Source: Strix aluco
Taxonomy: Eukaryota; Chordata; Aves; Strigiformes; Strigidae
Length of the DNA: 64,000 nt
Direction: 5' to 3'
Assembly: GCF_031877795.1 (NCBI RefSeq)
Contig: NC_133939.1
Span: 8,971,698-9,035,697, forward strand
Of the stretch, positions 24,501-37,800 are shown one piece after another (positions within the stretch are counted from its first letter, which is position 1; each line of letters begins with the position of its first letter). A model generated the notes under the pieces. It saw only the letters and a program-made list of their open reading frames with translations. It was not told the DNA's origin and did not search any database. The position numbers and the translations under genes are program-made.

Positions 24501-27500
24501 AAGAAAACTATGATTTGAGCACTCAAGTAAAAATTTTATTTAAAAATATTGTGTATCATTACTACATACCCCATATTATTTTTACGTATGTACATACCTT
24601 GCATATTTTGAATATAGTGATTTATTATATATGGAGTTCAACTGTGCTGTTCCATTTCCATTTAGAAGTAGATCTGGTGGATCCATAGAGCAATGGACTG
24701 ATTAGTGTTTGGCAACTGTTTCTGTAAATGAGAATGATGGGTTTGATAACTTACTTTCATTTGAAATTTCTGCTGTCAAGATGTAAAAATAGTTTGAAGT
24801 GCACACAATCCAGATGTGTCTTATGCATTTCTTAATGACTTGGTGAAAAGACAAGCTTTTTAACATCAAGTAATGCCTGCCTTTGTGTTATACAATATTT
24901 ATGGTTTGTTCTGTAATCAGATGGCTCTTGGAATTAATATGTATCAGATTCTAGTCCCTTTAATTATGATGGCTAATGCCTTTTCTTATTTTTTTTGGTC
25001 ATTGAAGTCAGTGGGGTGGCTTGTGAATGAAGTTGAAAGCAAAGGGATCAAAACTGGGCTTTCGGTTGTAAAATCATAATAGTGTATGTTCTGCAGATCA
25101 AGACTAGGGTCCAAGGCAGCACAAAACAACATGCTCTGGATTTTTCAAGGAGGTTATAAATCCATATTTCTCAGTAAGATGACTTTGCATTAAAATTTGC
25201 CTCAGAATGTGGCACTGGAAAGAAAGAAGGCTCTGGGTGCAGCGCTGAGACGTCACTCATGAGAGACCATAGATTTGCTGGTCTTCGTGCTTCCTTCTTG
25301 GTTCTGTGAGATTCCCCAGGCAGGATTTTACTTGAAGTTTATTTTCCTTTGCTGCTGATTCTTTGTGAAAGAGGTGATGCAGTTCCTATTTTAAATTCTG
25401 CACTTCATTAAGAGATGAGCCATATTCTGTGAATATCTGTTCTACCAGGCCATTTCTTCAGATGTTTTAACTTTGTGTAACTGGTGGAGTGAGGAGCGAG
25501 GTGGTGTGCAAGGAAAGCAAGCGATGCATGCTTTCTTATATGGAGCCAGAGCATGGGCTTTATCTGTCTCCTTTTGTTCTTGTGAATGGGCAAAATGATC
25601 TCCAGATTCTGTCATAAACTAACTGGGTGGTGGTGGTAGAATGAATACATTGTCATTCATTCACAGCTCTGCTTTTAAAGCAAATGTGAAAAAAGTACCT
25701 TGATTTATAGAGTAGTGTGGTGAAAACTTGTTTATATTCCACTAAAATTATTAAGAAAACAGCTTCCCTGCCCAAATGCTCTATCCCAAAAGGTTTAGTT
25801 AGCTTGAAGATACTCAAGCTAGTCAGTCTGCTCCTTGATTTCCATTTTCTCTCCTCTTGCTCTTTTTGCAATCTGGAGCTGTCCTTAATGGCACACACTG
25901 GAGACTTTCCCTTTTAAGTGCAAGTCAATTGCATTTCTAAACACTGATATGGGGACTGTACCAGCAGTACTGGCACTGTGGGTGGTTTAGTGCCAGCCTA
26001 CAGTTCTTCCCTCAGGATTTTGTACTATTCCTGAGAAACAGTTGGGGATTTTCTTGTTCAATGTTTTGGTGGTTGTGGTTTTTTTGTGTTGGGGTGGTTC
26101 GTTTTTTTTTCTTCGGTGACTTTGCTAGATTTCAAACAATTCTCTTCCTTTTGCGCTATATTTTATTGAAACTGGTAGATATTATAAAGTTTATTGATAT
26201 ATTTATTTTGATCACTTCAAGAAGAGAGTGTATGTAACTTGCATGCCTCTACTGGACGAGAGAGCACGCCAGCTCTGTACACAAGTGTTCGAGTGGTTAA
26301 TAGTACTGGTTGCAGCCTTCCTGCAATGGTCTCCACAGTCAGTTCCTCTCACAGACTCTGACAAAGTCGGAGCTGAAAGGTGTGCTTGCTGCCTTTGTTG
26401 AAGGATTTGAGCAGCATCCTGGCTTGTTCTTCAGATTGTCCAAAGGATGAAAGCTTCTCCTGGAGTGTACATTTTTGCAGCTTCTCTGTCACAGGACTGT
26501 GAATGCTCTCAGTCTGTGTTCGACAAAGAAAAAGGCCTCTGTCAGCTTTCTTATATAGTGTCATAGCAACCAATGGATAATGAAGCAAGTTATGTGCACT
26601 CTGTTTATGAATAGAACTGGGTATGAGAGAGTAATAATTAGGGAAACAAACAGAGCAGTCCTATGTATGAGTGATTTCCCAACCCCTGGTAGTGGTGCTT
26701 TTGGCACACTGGCTTTTTCTCCAAACTTCCATGTCTTTCTGCTTTCCAGTTTTTCATAAGGAGAAGATGGGAATTTCATTATTTGAAGTATTTCCATACC
26801 ATCTGAGAAATGTGTTATTTTATTGTTTATGCTCTGATATTAACAGTTGTACTTTCTTCCTTAAACTAAATTGCAGTATTACTGTGCATTTCAAAAATAA
26901 TTAAAATATGGTAAAATTATTGCTAATTATTGGTTTGTGAGTTAGCCTTGTATATCTCAAGCTAACATTCTTTCATTTTGGATATTACATCCTTATAATG
27001 CCATTAAAATATGCTAGGCTTTATCTGGCACAGTAGGGTCCCAGTTGGTGACTGGGGCATCTAGTCACTACTGAGGTACAAATGTGCAGTTTACCATGCA
27101 ATGATTATCCAGTGATTGGAAATTGGTGTTCAGAGCTTTAAGAATATTTTTATTCTTAGGGTTTTGCTAGTTTTCCTATCACCCCAATTTATGGTTAAGT
27201 TTCCCCTCTAGCAAAAGAACTAAAGGAGCCTAGATAAAACAGAAATGGGGGAAAAGCTTACAGGCTGATTTTTTGATTTTTTTTTTTTTTCTTTTTTCAA
27301 GGCAAAACACTTGGCTGTTGTTATCTCTGCTTTCCATTTGTGTAGCTTTTCAGAGTTTAGCATTTCTAGAGAGTGTAAAATATGGATGTTATTCCTAATA
27401 GGTATGAATTTATAGATAAGAATTGTTTGAAAGAGGAAAAGAAAACCACCCACCAACCTCCAACAGCAAACCTGTATTGTAATACAGATGCTATTTACAT

Positions 27501-30500
27501 TTACATTTTATGTATTTATGCATAAGAACAAGCCTCTTGGCCTTGATTCTTAATGGAACATAGTTTTCTTTCACTTTTTTGGCGAGGGAAAGCTAAGGAT
27601 TTCTTTTTCATACTTCTTAAAAATTCAATATGAATTAAGGTTTTACAAAACTAGAAGTTTTGCAAAAGACTTCATAAAGTGTGTAACTAATATTATTGAT
27701 TTTTCTCACTAATGCAATAAAGTTCATCTCTCTTCTTAGCTGGTCTCCTGAGATTCTGCAGGTCACACGGTAACATAATAAAATCAACCGCAGACACGTT
27801 ATTTGTTAAACTACACACCATGAATAGAAAATGAGGCCCAAAATGACTCTTTGGTTTCTCTCTTATTTTACTGCTGACTTTGTTCTTGTTTTGTGTTTTT
27901 TTTTTTTTCTTTTTAATATCATGAAATATTAATGTAGAAAAAGCAATAAGTGGCAGAAACTACTGCTCAGATGGAAGTACCGTGTTGCTTTATCAGAGTA
28001 GCTGACAGATAAAACATTAAATGTAATTTAATTGTTTGCATTGACATACAAAAATAAAAACCAGGATAATTTCTCCATCCTTTTTATCTCCCTTTATGTC
28101 CTTTTGTGAAATCAAGTTTGGTGGGTAACATTTCAGGAGGATAAAAGGGGGACCTAAGATGATGTGTGAACTGTTTTAAAAATAATTTCTTAAATTATTT
28201 TTTTCTTCATAAAATACAAGGGGGAATAATAATATAGCCATGAGCACAACAGCAGGGATTCCTTCTTATTTGAGAAGAGCTCTCAGAATGAAATTAAGAC
28301 AAAGCTTTATTTTAGTCTTCACAAAAAAAAATTAAGTCAATTCATATTTTTAATAATTTAGAAGTTTTTCCTCATCCTGGCTGTTTCTTGTTTTCAAAAT
28401 GTTTTATACATTTCATTTGAAAATAAATCTTTTCTTAACGTGATGCCTTCTTTGTGCTGCAAGGAGATGCTTTCTGCTGCAAGTTTTCTTTGTGTTTTAA
28501 GTCTGTGAACAGACTGTTTTAACCTTAAATTACAGCTCATATCACTGACCACTCTCTTTGTAGATTCTCCTTTGCTATTTAACATGCAGGGTTTCACATA
28601 GCATGTGGTTAGAGGAGATATAACAGAACCATAACCTTCTTTATTGACTTATGTAGGGGATCTATTCTAACCTGCACACTTTAATATCAGCATAATAATA
28701 TTTCTGTTGCATGTAGACAATTATTCTTCAGTCAGAATGCTGCTGTTGAATTTAGCTTTCTTTAAGTATAAAGAGTACTAAACAAAAAAGCCAAGTTAAT
28801 TCTGTAGTAATCTAGATTTGTAGTCGCTTAAACAGTGGGACAATACCATGTTTACATGGTCCTTCTTTTAAATGACTTTTAAAATGATTTGATGAGTGTT
28901 GGTAAGAGTTTGCTGTATTTCCAACATTTTTCTATCATAGTTCAAATAACTATTCAAGTAAAGTTCTAAATTGTAATGAAACATCCAAAGTAAACAAACC
29001 TGAACAGAGCATATAAAGTATATAAGGGAAAACTGCTGTCTCAATTTCCAATCATTTGCCTATAGCTCCCCATTCATTTTAGGACCCGTAAGATGTGCTA
29101 GTTTTGCTTAAACTGGCTGTGGTGTGTGGGTTTTTGTGTGGTGGTTTGTTTTTTTTCTTATTACAGCAGGCAATGAAGTGTTACTGCTGAGTGAATTAGT
29201 CATTTGCACAAGTATGGAATAGCAAATTCAGTTGAGAAAATATTTACAGGCTTTAGTGGTGGGCTGGAATTGATTCGTTCTCAGACACCACCACAAGATA
29301 ATAAGGCTGTAGTGATATTCAAGGGCAATTGAATGTTTAATCAACAAAGCCTCCTGTCTAAGAGCTTTTATATAAATGCAGTGAAAACTCTGTTGCTCTT
29401 AAATGTAAAGGGTCTCTCAGATCTGAATCAAATAGTTTATTTAACCTGTCGGAAAGAAATAAATTTTCCTTTTTTGAAAAATTAATTTATTAAAGGTCCT
29501 AATTCCTCATTTTTGCTGCTTTGGGTATGTTTAGCTGTGTAGCAAGAAGCAAGGGGCGTTTACTTCAATATTGTCCCCACTAGATGAAAAAACACTTTGT
29601 ATGTCCATCAAGAATATGGATCAGTGTCTATTCTCTTTGCAGTTACTATAGCTATTCCTTGATAAAATGCTGGACAGGCTTATTTTAAGTAACTCTTCTT
29701 CTTCGCTGGTGTCTGTGTTCTGACACTATTAACACAAAGTCATACACTTACAACTGGATTTGGGGTTGCTTTCAAATTAATTTTATGGGATGGCTTTCCT
29801 ATGAATCTTTTTTTAAGGATATTGTCCATTTTTTTAATCATTATATTAGGTGGTCCAGTCTTGTGGGCAGTCTGTGAACCCTATGACCTTGTAATAGCTT
29901 CCTTTGGTGTTGGTCACAATTGGCCGTATCTTAGTGTTTCAGCTGTATTAGTGTGTTTCCATAACACATCTTGCAGAATATCTTATTTTCTATTTATTCT
30001 TTTAGCTGTCTAAATATACTTGCTATGTAAGGAGCCTTCCTTTTCTCTTTTCTCTTAAAAATATTGCATGAAACATTTTATTTTTTTTTTTTTGCACTTG
30101 ATGAAAAAGCGTAGATTCTTGGTCTGGGTTGTTCTCAGGGTTCTGTAAGCAGCTCTGTGGAGCTGCACATGATGTCATCTGGGGCCCTCCTTAAATGTAA
30201 GGATTGAACACAGGTATTTCTCCATCCGATCAGGATCTTGAAAGGGGGGGGGGAAAGTAATAGCCCATTGATTTCTGCCTGGGCAGTTCTGTCTTTCACA
30301 TGCTGACATTGCTCATTGCCTGAGAATTTGTAGTGACACCTGCAGTTTGATGCAGATATTGATGCTAATGCAGCAGCTTCTGAGGCATAATTAGGATGAT
30401 AAATGGGATCATTCTGCAGTTAGGTTCTTCTGCCACACACTGTGCCACGAAGCTACAGCTTAGCTTGTAGTCCTCTGGGAGGTGAAAACGTTGCTGTTGA

Positions 30501-31820
30501 CCGAATGCAATAAAATGCTCAGTCCATGTTCAAATTTGAATAATGTTTTAATAAAAGTAAATAAAAATCACCATGTAATTGTTGAGCACTTTTCCAGTAT
30601 GAATCTATGTATTTTAGGTGTTCTTTTGCTTAGTAAAGTACAGTTCAATCATTTCCTGCAGCATAACAGTTGGGAAGGGCTGGGAGCAGGGGCAGTTGCA
30701 ATTGAGTCTTGATGAGTAGAAGCTTTAGTGGTAAGAGCAAAGCACAAGATATTAGGTGTATCTCTCCCTAGATTGTTAGAATCTGTTAGCGCCTTAGTGA
30801 ATATGTACCCTTTTACTTAAAAATTGAAAGTCGTTGTTAATACTGTTAAGCTTTTAACATCTTGGTGAGTTTGATGATATAATTTAAGCACCTAGCTGTT
30901 GTTTGCTTCAGGTCAAAGTGAAAAAGATTAATCTTCATTTGTATCCTGCCCTGCAATTATCTAGAGGTACTGTGTGCCTTGTATTATATCATCTAATATA
31001 GCAGGGGGTTACTTGTAGTTCTCGTTCAAGCAGAACTTGCAGTTTCTGAAGGGAGAGTTTAATTTCAGCGAAGAAGTTTGTTGTGGATCAGAACAGAAAG
31101 CCTCTGTATCAGAAATACTCCTCAATTTCATGTCAGTGGTTCAAGTACTGCTGTAAAAATAGTACAGAATATCAGTGTCCTGTGTGTGGAAGATGTGCTA
31201 GAGTGTAAATACAAGGTATGTAGGGGTGGAAAGGTACTAAAGGCAATAGGAAAGAGAAATGGAATTTGTAGTTTCTTGGTGAAGCTGTGTGGCAATGGGA
31301 ACGTAGTTTCATAATAGGAGGAAAAAGAAGAACTTGCTCTCTACACTGTATGTATTTCTGCTCTGTAGTTAGCCCAGATGACTCGCACTTGAATTTGAAT
31401 GGTTTGAGTAGGCAATGTATTAGCTATCCCAAAGCAGACGCCTATTGCATGTACAGGGTTTCTATATTTTTATGCATGTTTCCATGGTTGTATTCATTGG
31501 TACTTTTGTCCAGGGGTTCTTGGAGACTTTTCCTTTATATTGTAAGAGATTTTGTGAGTTCTTTGGCCGCCATGGCAAGGAGACATTATGGGAAATGCAC
31601 AAAGATTGTCAGCATGGAAGTGTCCTTGTCTTCATCAAGGGATGTTCTAGCTTATGTTAAAAGACAGCTGTGTCTAACCCAACCTCCTTGCTGCACAAAT
31701 GCCTACAGTATAAAGCTCAAATGAGCATAGGTTTTAAGGTTTTGCATGGGCAGTGCAGAAGTAGGACAGAAACAGATGAGAGGCATAGGCTGTGATGGCC
31801 ATAATGCTGCACCCTAAACT
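18583..31820. other. Intronic or intergenic sequence, repeat-poor
   Basis: I see no gene. G/T-rich low-complexity tracts lie at about 22665-22718, 26063-26116 and 29115-29158, and long T runs near 27269-27299 and 27893-27916. A G10 run is at 30244-30253. A CRE-like GACGTCAC is at 25249-25256. A minus-strand frame at 26349-26588 (79 codons) looks mildly protein-like but has no recognisable domain. Confidence 0.55.
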
Positions 31821-31869
31821 GCGGGGGGGGGGGGGTGGGGGCGGGCAGGATTAATACAGGATTAATACT
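31821..31869. repeat. G-rich tract followed by 11-base tandem pair
   Basis: A run of 13 G (31823-31835), then T, five G, C and three G forms a strong G-quadruplex-capable stretch. Immediately after it CAGGATTAATA is repeated twice in tandem (31846-31856 and 31857-31867). No gene is associated. The run length is prone to sequencing error. Confidence 0.8.
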
Positions 31870-34800
31870 GCTGTCAGTGTTAAGATTTTCCAGGTGATCT
31901 GCTCATAGCAGTCTGATTTTGGGGAGTGAGTATGACATGGAGAAAATGGTGAAAGGCATTTAGGGCCGGTTCTTGCTCTAGGAAACAAGGCTGAACTAAC
32001 TGATCTAGTTTTCTTTGCTCAGATTGCTGTGGTCTGCTTCTATTTGTTTGCATGTCTCTCCCCTCATCCCCCAGTCATAATGTCTAATGTTACTATGTAG
32101 TGCTGTAAGACATGTGACTGAATCTGGAAAAGTAAATAATCAAAGAACTCATCTGAAATGCTCTATGTTGTGGTTGGTGTGGTGGCATCTGGCTGACTTT
32201 CTCTCGTAGCATTTCTTTTTGCTTGACACAGTTTTAAATAAGTTCTCTTTTAAAAGTTTTGTCCTCCACAGGATTTTCTCTGAATCTTCTACTTGCCTGA
32301 AGCATTCTTGGGCCTTCTGGATATGCTGATCTTAGTTCAAGAAACTTTAAACTGCCTCATGGTTTTTCATGGGATTATTCATGCTATCGGCTAGGCCATG
32401 CACGGCACCTGACACAGCTGGATCTGTATTCTTCCAAAATACATTTTCCTGGCAGTTGCATTAAACAAACAATTACTCCTATTACTTGTTTTCTGCAGCT
32501 GTGAACCAATATTGCCAAATAGTGTTGATGCAGTCATGCTGTTGATGCAATTACACTGATGCCTTTAAAAGCATCTTTGAGGAGCTCAAGTCTGTGAAAT
32601 TAATGGTAAAGATAAGTAGGAGAGAATATTTGCTGAAGAAAGTGAAAATCTTGATAACTATGTAAAGATCACTGACTAAATTAGTAAGGAATCAGCACAA
32701 ATTTTTAATTCACTGGAAGACTAAGAGGACATGAGTAATTACAGCTTTAAAGTTTTGGTGTGGATTCTGAAAGCAGGACCATGGATACATCTGCTGCTGT
32801 TGTATATGGCTGCACAACCAAAGAAAAACATGTGACTGTCTTTTAAACCCCTGGAAGACTCAGAGTAAAACTCTAACTGCTTTGTTGTTTGAGATTTTAG
32901 TTACTCCTGATTTACTAATCCAAAGTAGTTAATTTATGTAGCAAAGAATTTATTTCTTATTATTTTAAAATAATAACTTCAACCGTCTTTTGAGGGGAGT
33001 TGAGGAATCAAAATTTAATTCTAGTATTGAAACAGGGTCTGCAGATTTCCAATTTGCCACTGAAAAAATATATACACTTGAACTCATAAGTCATAACTTA
33101 AATACATTTCTACAGAAATATTAAGGACGTTGAAATGCTTTGCAGACTTGTAGTTTTTCATAATGTCAAACTTTACTTAGTATTATAGGACTTTTTAGAA
33201 ACTTAGGTAACAACTGCAGCTGTATGTGACCTTCTTTGTAGACATAAAGAAGTTTATAGAGGCTTAAACTCCTCTTTGGTTATTTCAGGATTTCTCCTGT
33301 CTCATCTTTCTCCTTTTCTCACGCATGAACTTCTCTTCCTCTTCCCCAGTCAGATAGTTATTTGCAAGGGTGAACGTTATTCTTCTCAAATACATCCTAA
33401 AACTAAGTAGAAGGGCAACCACAAAAGATTTAAAATTTAATCACTATGAAATAAAATGTTAATGAAATTAAATACTCTTTCTAATCATGTGAAATAATAG
33501 AGGCCATCCATGGTCAGCTTTAGTAGGAAAAAACCCCCAGAAAGTACTGAGAAGTAATTAACTTTAAGGACTAAGTGATTTCTTTTAATTCTGATCTAGC
33601 TATTCCTGTATTATCTCTGCTTTATGAGTAGAGCAGTAGTTCTTTCTGAGGATTAATAACAGTACATTGTATGACTAAATAACCCTTTGCTTTGAGTTAT
33701 TTTGACCTCTTGGGCAATGTATTGATCTGAAATGACTTTGCTATGATATGATCAAAAGGAATAGAAGGATGTAAGAATACAGGTAATTAAAAACTCTCCA
33801 AAGTAATTGTAATGTTGCTGAACAGAGCAAAACTTTTTTCTGAAAACGCCAAGGTGGGGTTTTTTCCAGTGAAGATTGGTTGTCTTGTCTTTTCAGATCA
33901 GTCTAGGGTTTTAGAAGTTTTTGCACAAGAAGTGTATTTTAATTTCATGATGTGTTATTGGGGTAGAGGGCGGAATGGAAATAGTTTAGCAGTTCTATTA
34001 CACACATTTCTATGTCCCCTTTAAAATGTAATCTAATACCAGTCTACTTTTATAGTGTATTTATGTACATGTGTGCACACCATAACACTTCTATTTTGAA
34101 ATGAGTTGATGGAGATATGGTTGTCTGTTGGAGTGGCTCTCGCCTAGTTTGTGGTCCATCTTGCTGTCTCTTGTTGCTGGCAGTCACCTTCCATCATGCG
34201 CTGTGTTCTTGCAGCTGCTTATACAACCCCTGAAGCTGAAATGCTGGAAAAGTGGGGAAGTAGTATTCTATTCACATTATGTCTGGTGATTGATATTCAT
34301 AGCCTCAGGATAAATCCCATTGACTTTCAGTGAGGAGTAGGCTTTAAGACATTTAGGCCTTGTCTTCATGGTTCATAAGTGGGAAAATTGATGGAAAATC
34401 AACTGAATTTGTGATGTTAAAGCACATCAGTATGAAAACTGGAACACAGGTCTGTTAGTTCTGATGTTCTGTGTGTGAGAGTCATTTAAATCTGTTTTCA
34501 GTCTTTTTTTATCACTCTAGATGTACTGCCTACTATGCAAGTGCCATGGTGCATCATTTTCCCTGTGCTCATAGCTCCTGTACCACAGGTGGTTGGTTGG
34601 CCCTGGTGTAGGATCCAGTGATCTGGTACGTGGTAGGAAAGGTGACACTGGGCTGGGGAGAGGATGTGGTATTTCAGGAGGTGGGCTAGGTATCCCAAGC
34701 CTTCCTGGCAAACTTGGACTAAAGCCTCTCCCTTATTGAAAGACCAGGTAGTGTGTCTGCTGTGCAGTGAATTCTGTTGCATGTGTAAGGGGACAAATAA

Positions 34801-37800
34801 TTTTTCTTCCTCCATCTAGAGACGTGGCTCAGCGCTTAGGATCTCCTGCCATCCCTGGAAAATGGTGCTAGCTGTGTGAATGGGTAGTGGAGGTTAACAG
34901 CCAAAACCATTGCTGGCTTCTGAACCAGATTAAGGTGGAGTATCAGTGTGGGTAATCTGCTCTGCAAATGGGGTGGAGAAGCTCAAGCCTTAATCTCTCC
35001 CCAAGGTCTCCACAAGTGCCAGTGCTATCTCTGACCCTGTTTGGACATTCATTTGGAAATAGCGATTGCATTTGCTGCTCTCCAGGGGATTAAGCTACAA
35101 TGTACAGATGTTGCTTTGTTTCTGCGTGAATCTTCACAGAAAGGTACTTACACTTAATATCATGCTTTTAGTTAATTTGGCTGAATTCTATATGAAATAA
35201 GCTCCAAGATGCTATGGAAATGTGCACCCCAAATCTTTATTATATGGTTACACAAAAGATATCTCAAGTTAAACTGCATTCATTTGCTTCCTGCTAGGAT
35301 GCTATTTTGTGTTGGAGACAGTGTAATGGACATCTGAGTGGTGTGTAATGGACATACTGAGACACCTTTTTTCATAAGCAAACGTGGTATATTTGCTACA
35401 TGCTTTGCACAACATGGTAACGTGAGATGTGAAGATGAATCTTCTGCTTTGAACACAACTCACACTTTCTCATGGATCTTACATGTATGTATGATCATAT
35501 GTGGTCATACACAGCTGTGCATATGAAAAGTATTATGTAGATATTTATAGAGAATGAGTATTTTCCTTCCTATTCTTTATTGTTCTAGTGTATCATGAGT
35601 AAATAAATTGAAATAGGATAGAAAGCTTTTTAACCGATTCATCAGTGGAAGTAACTAATTTTATAAGAGGTAGAAGTAAGCTCTTGCAGTGAAAATAGCT
35701 GTAATAGAAGAAAAGTGTAGCTGTAACTACCAGCTTCCAAACTGTGTGTAAAATCTATTACTTACTTTCCCCTGCTAAATTTAATACTTTTCTCTATAAA
35801 TAATGCTACAGGATCAAATGGGTGGTTTTGTCAGCAGTTAACTTTCTTCATCACAAAAGAGTGTCCTGGAAAGAAGTCAATGATAATTTCAGTTCTTCTT
35901 TACAGAGGATAGAGTTGAATGTGTAATAATCTAATTGGAAAGGTTTGATTCTTTGGGTTTGAGCCTAAAGTGCAAGTATGGCAGTGCAGTGGTGAATCTA
36001 CTCATAGACCAAATGTTTAATTGGTCTCTGGTCCTCTTTCAGTAGGCTGAAATAGTTACTGCATGGTTACATGCTTTGCTGGGTACTAGGGAGGGTTATT
36101 TGGTTTGCCCACGAAATCCACGATTTCTGGAGTGAGCAGGGCTGTCCAGCTGAAAACTTCAGTGTTGTATTTAGTGTTGCTCTTTTGCCTTTATGTGACT
36201 GGCTTTTACTGCAGATCCTGAATCTGTACGTTTATTGTCTTTCCTACTGAGCTTTTTTCAGCCTAAACTGCATATAATAGTATGCAGTCCTAGGCAGCAT
36301 ACTTAGTAGCAGGAGCATGTTCTACGAACTTTAGCTGTCTAGAAATCGTCTCTAAGCTAATTCTCTAATCAATATTTATACAGAGAGGAAGGCTCATCTA
36401 GAGAGGATGGAACAAATCGTTCTTTTTGACAGATAAAGTAAGTGAAGTTGGATCCAGGCTTAAGTTTAGATTATGAAATAGTGAGTTTGAAAAATTTTGA
36501 ACTTGCCTGGTATGCTACTGCTGCAGAAACAGCTGGGTAGGTTTTTTGGTAGTTAATTATTCAGGTTGATTTTCTCTGAGAGGGAAGAAGAATTTAGTTC
36601 ACATGGACTACTTATTTATAATTTATAATCAAGGGCAAACGAAGTGCTGTAGATGAAAGATTGCACGAGAAAACACATGGATTAATGTGGAAAGATTATC
36701 ATATAATGCTGATAAATGTTTTCTTTAAACAAGAATAGTTTCAGTCTATCTCAACTTGGTTATGTGGCATAAGAAGGTAACTTGATATAGAGTATTCTTT
36801 ACCACCAGAAATGATCTGTGGGAAGGGAAGTGAATGCCAAATTTGCTAAACTGCCACTGTTTGCTATTTGTGCTACATCTGATATTGCTGTCAGTTGTGA
36901 AATTAACTTTCTTATTCTTTCACGAGAGGAAACTAAGTTTCTTGACCTTGATTTACAACACAAGAGCAGCAAGGGTGACCTGAGCTGAAGAGGCATGGTT
37001 TTGACCTTTAGAGCCACATGAAGAAGTCTGTAACTGCAGCTTTGATAGCTGAGCTGAATAAGTCTAACTTTAGATATGAGAGACTAAAGTGTTCCCTGCA
37101 AAGAAAGGGCAAAAAGAACCTGCTCAGAGACTGGAGTGTGCATTGTAGATGACTCCAGCAGCAGAAGAGGTTGTGGGCCAAGGTTGCAGTTCTGACCTCT
37201 CAGTACTGTATAGTCTATTTACAAGCAGCCCCTATCCCTTGTTTTATTTTTTGTATTCTATCAACAGTTTTAAATGTTAACTGTTACTAATAATGGTATA
37301 ATTTAACAAATCTTGACTGTGATAATTACTCAGCATAACAGTAGACTGAAATAAGGCTTCAGACTGCTTGTGGCTTTTATGCCAAAATTCAGTTGTGAAA
37401 TCAGAGTCACTGTCTTGCTGAAAAGATGCTAGTGGAAAGTATTTCTGTATGTTGATTACAATTTTGAAACTTAAATTCTTTTAAATTCGTTCTTGTAACT
37501 TAATGGTCTTAAAAATCTGAGTATATTTTGTATAACAGACTAAACACGGGATAAATCAGTGCAGTTAATTGGGAATATCTGTCTGCCCTATTTCCTGTCA
37601 TACCACTGCAAGTCATGAAGGGGCTATAACCAGATGATAGCAAACAAATGATGAGTTCTAATCTACAAGCTTTTGTTTTAGAGCAGATATAGTTAATCTC
37701 TGTGAAGATGGCCCAGGTGTCCTATAGCTTTCTTCTCTGGTTTTGTGGTTCCTTAAGGAAGGATCATAAATACTCTCTTGTAAGTTTCAGAAGAGGAAAT

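Noticed and set aside
25246..25262. CRE/AP-1-like sequence TGAGACGTCACTCATGA
   Set aside because: An isolated motif with no promoter-like context. It is noted within the region entry only.
26349..26588. Minus-strand 79-codon frame of protein-like composition
   Set aside because: No recognisable family, no splice context and no neighbouring exon. Its length is within chance for this amount of sequence.
34498..34815. Minus-strand 105-codon open frame
   Set aside because: No domain or similarity recognised, and no exon boundaries. Treated as a chance frame.
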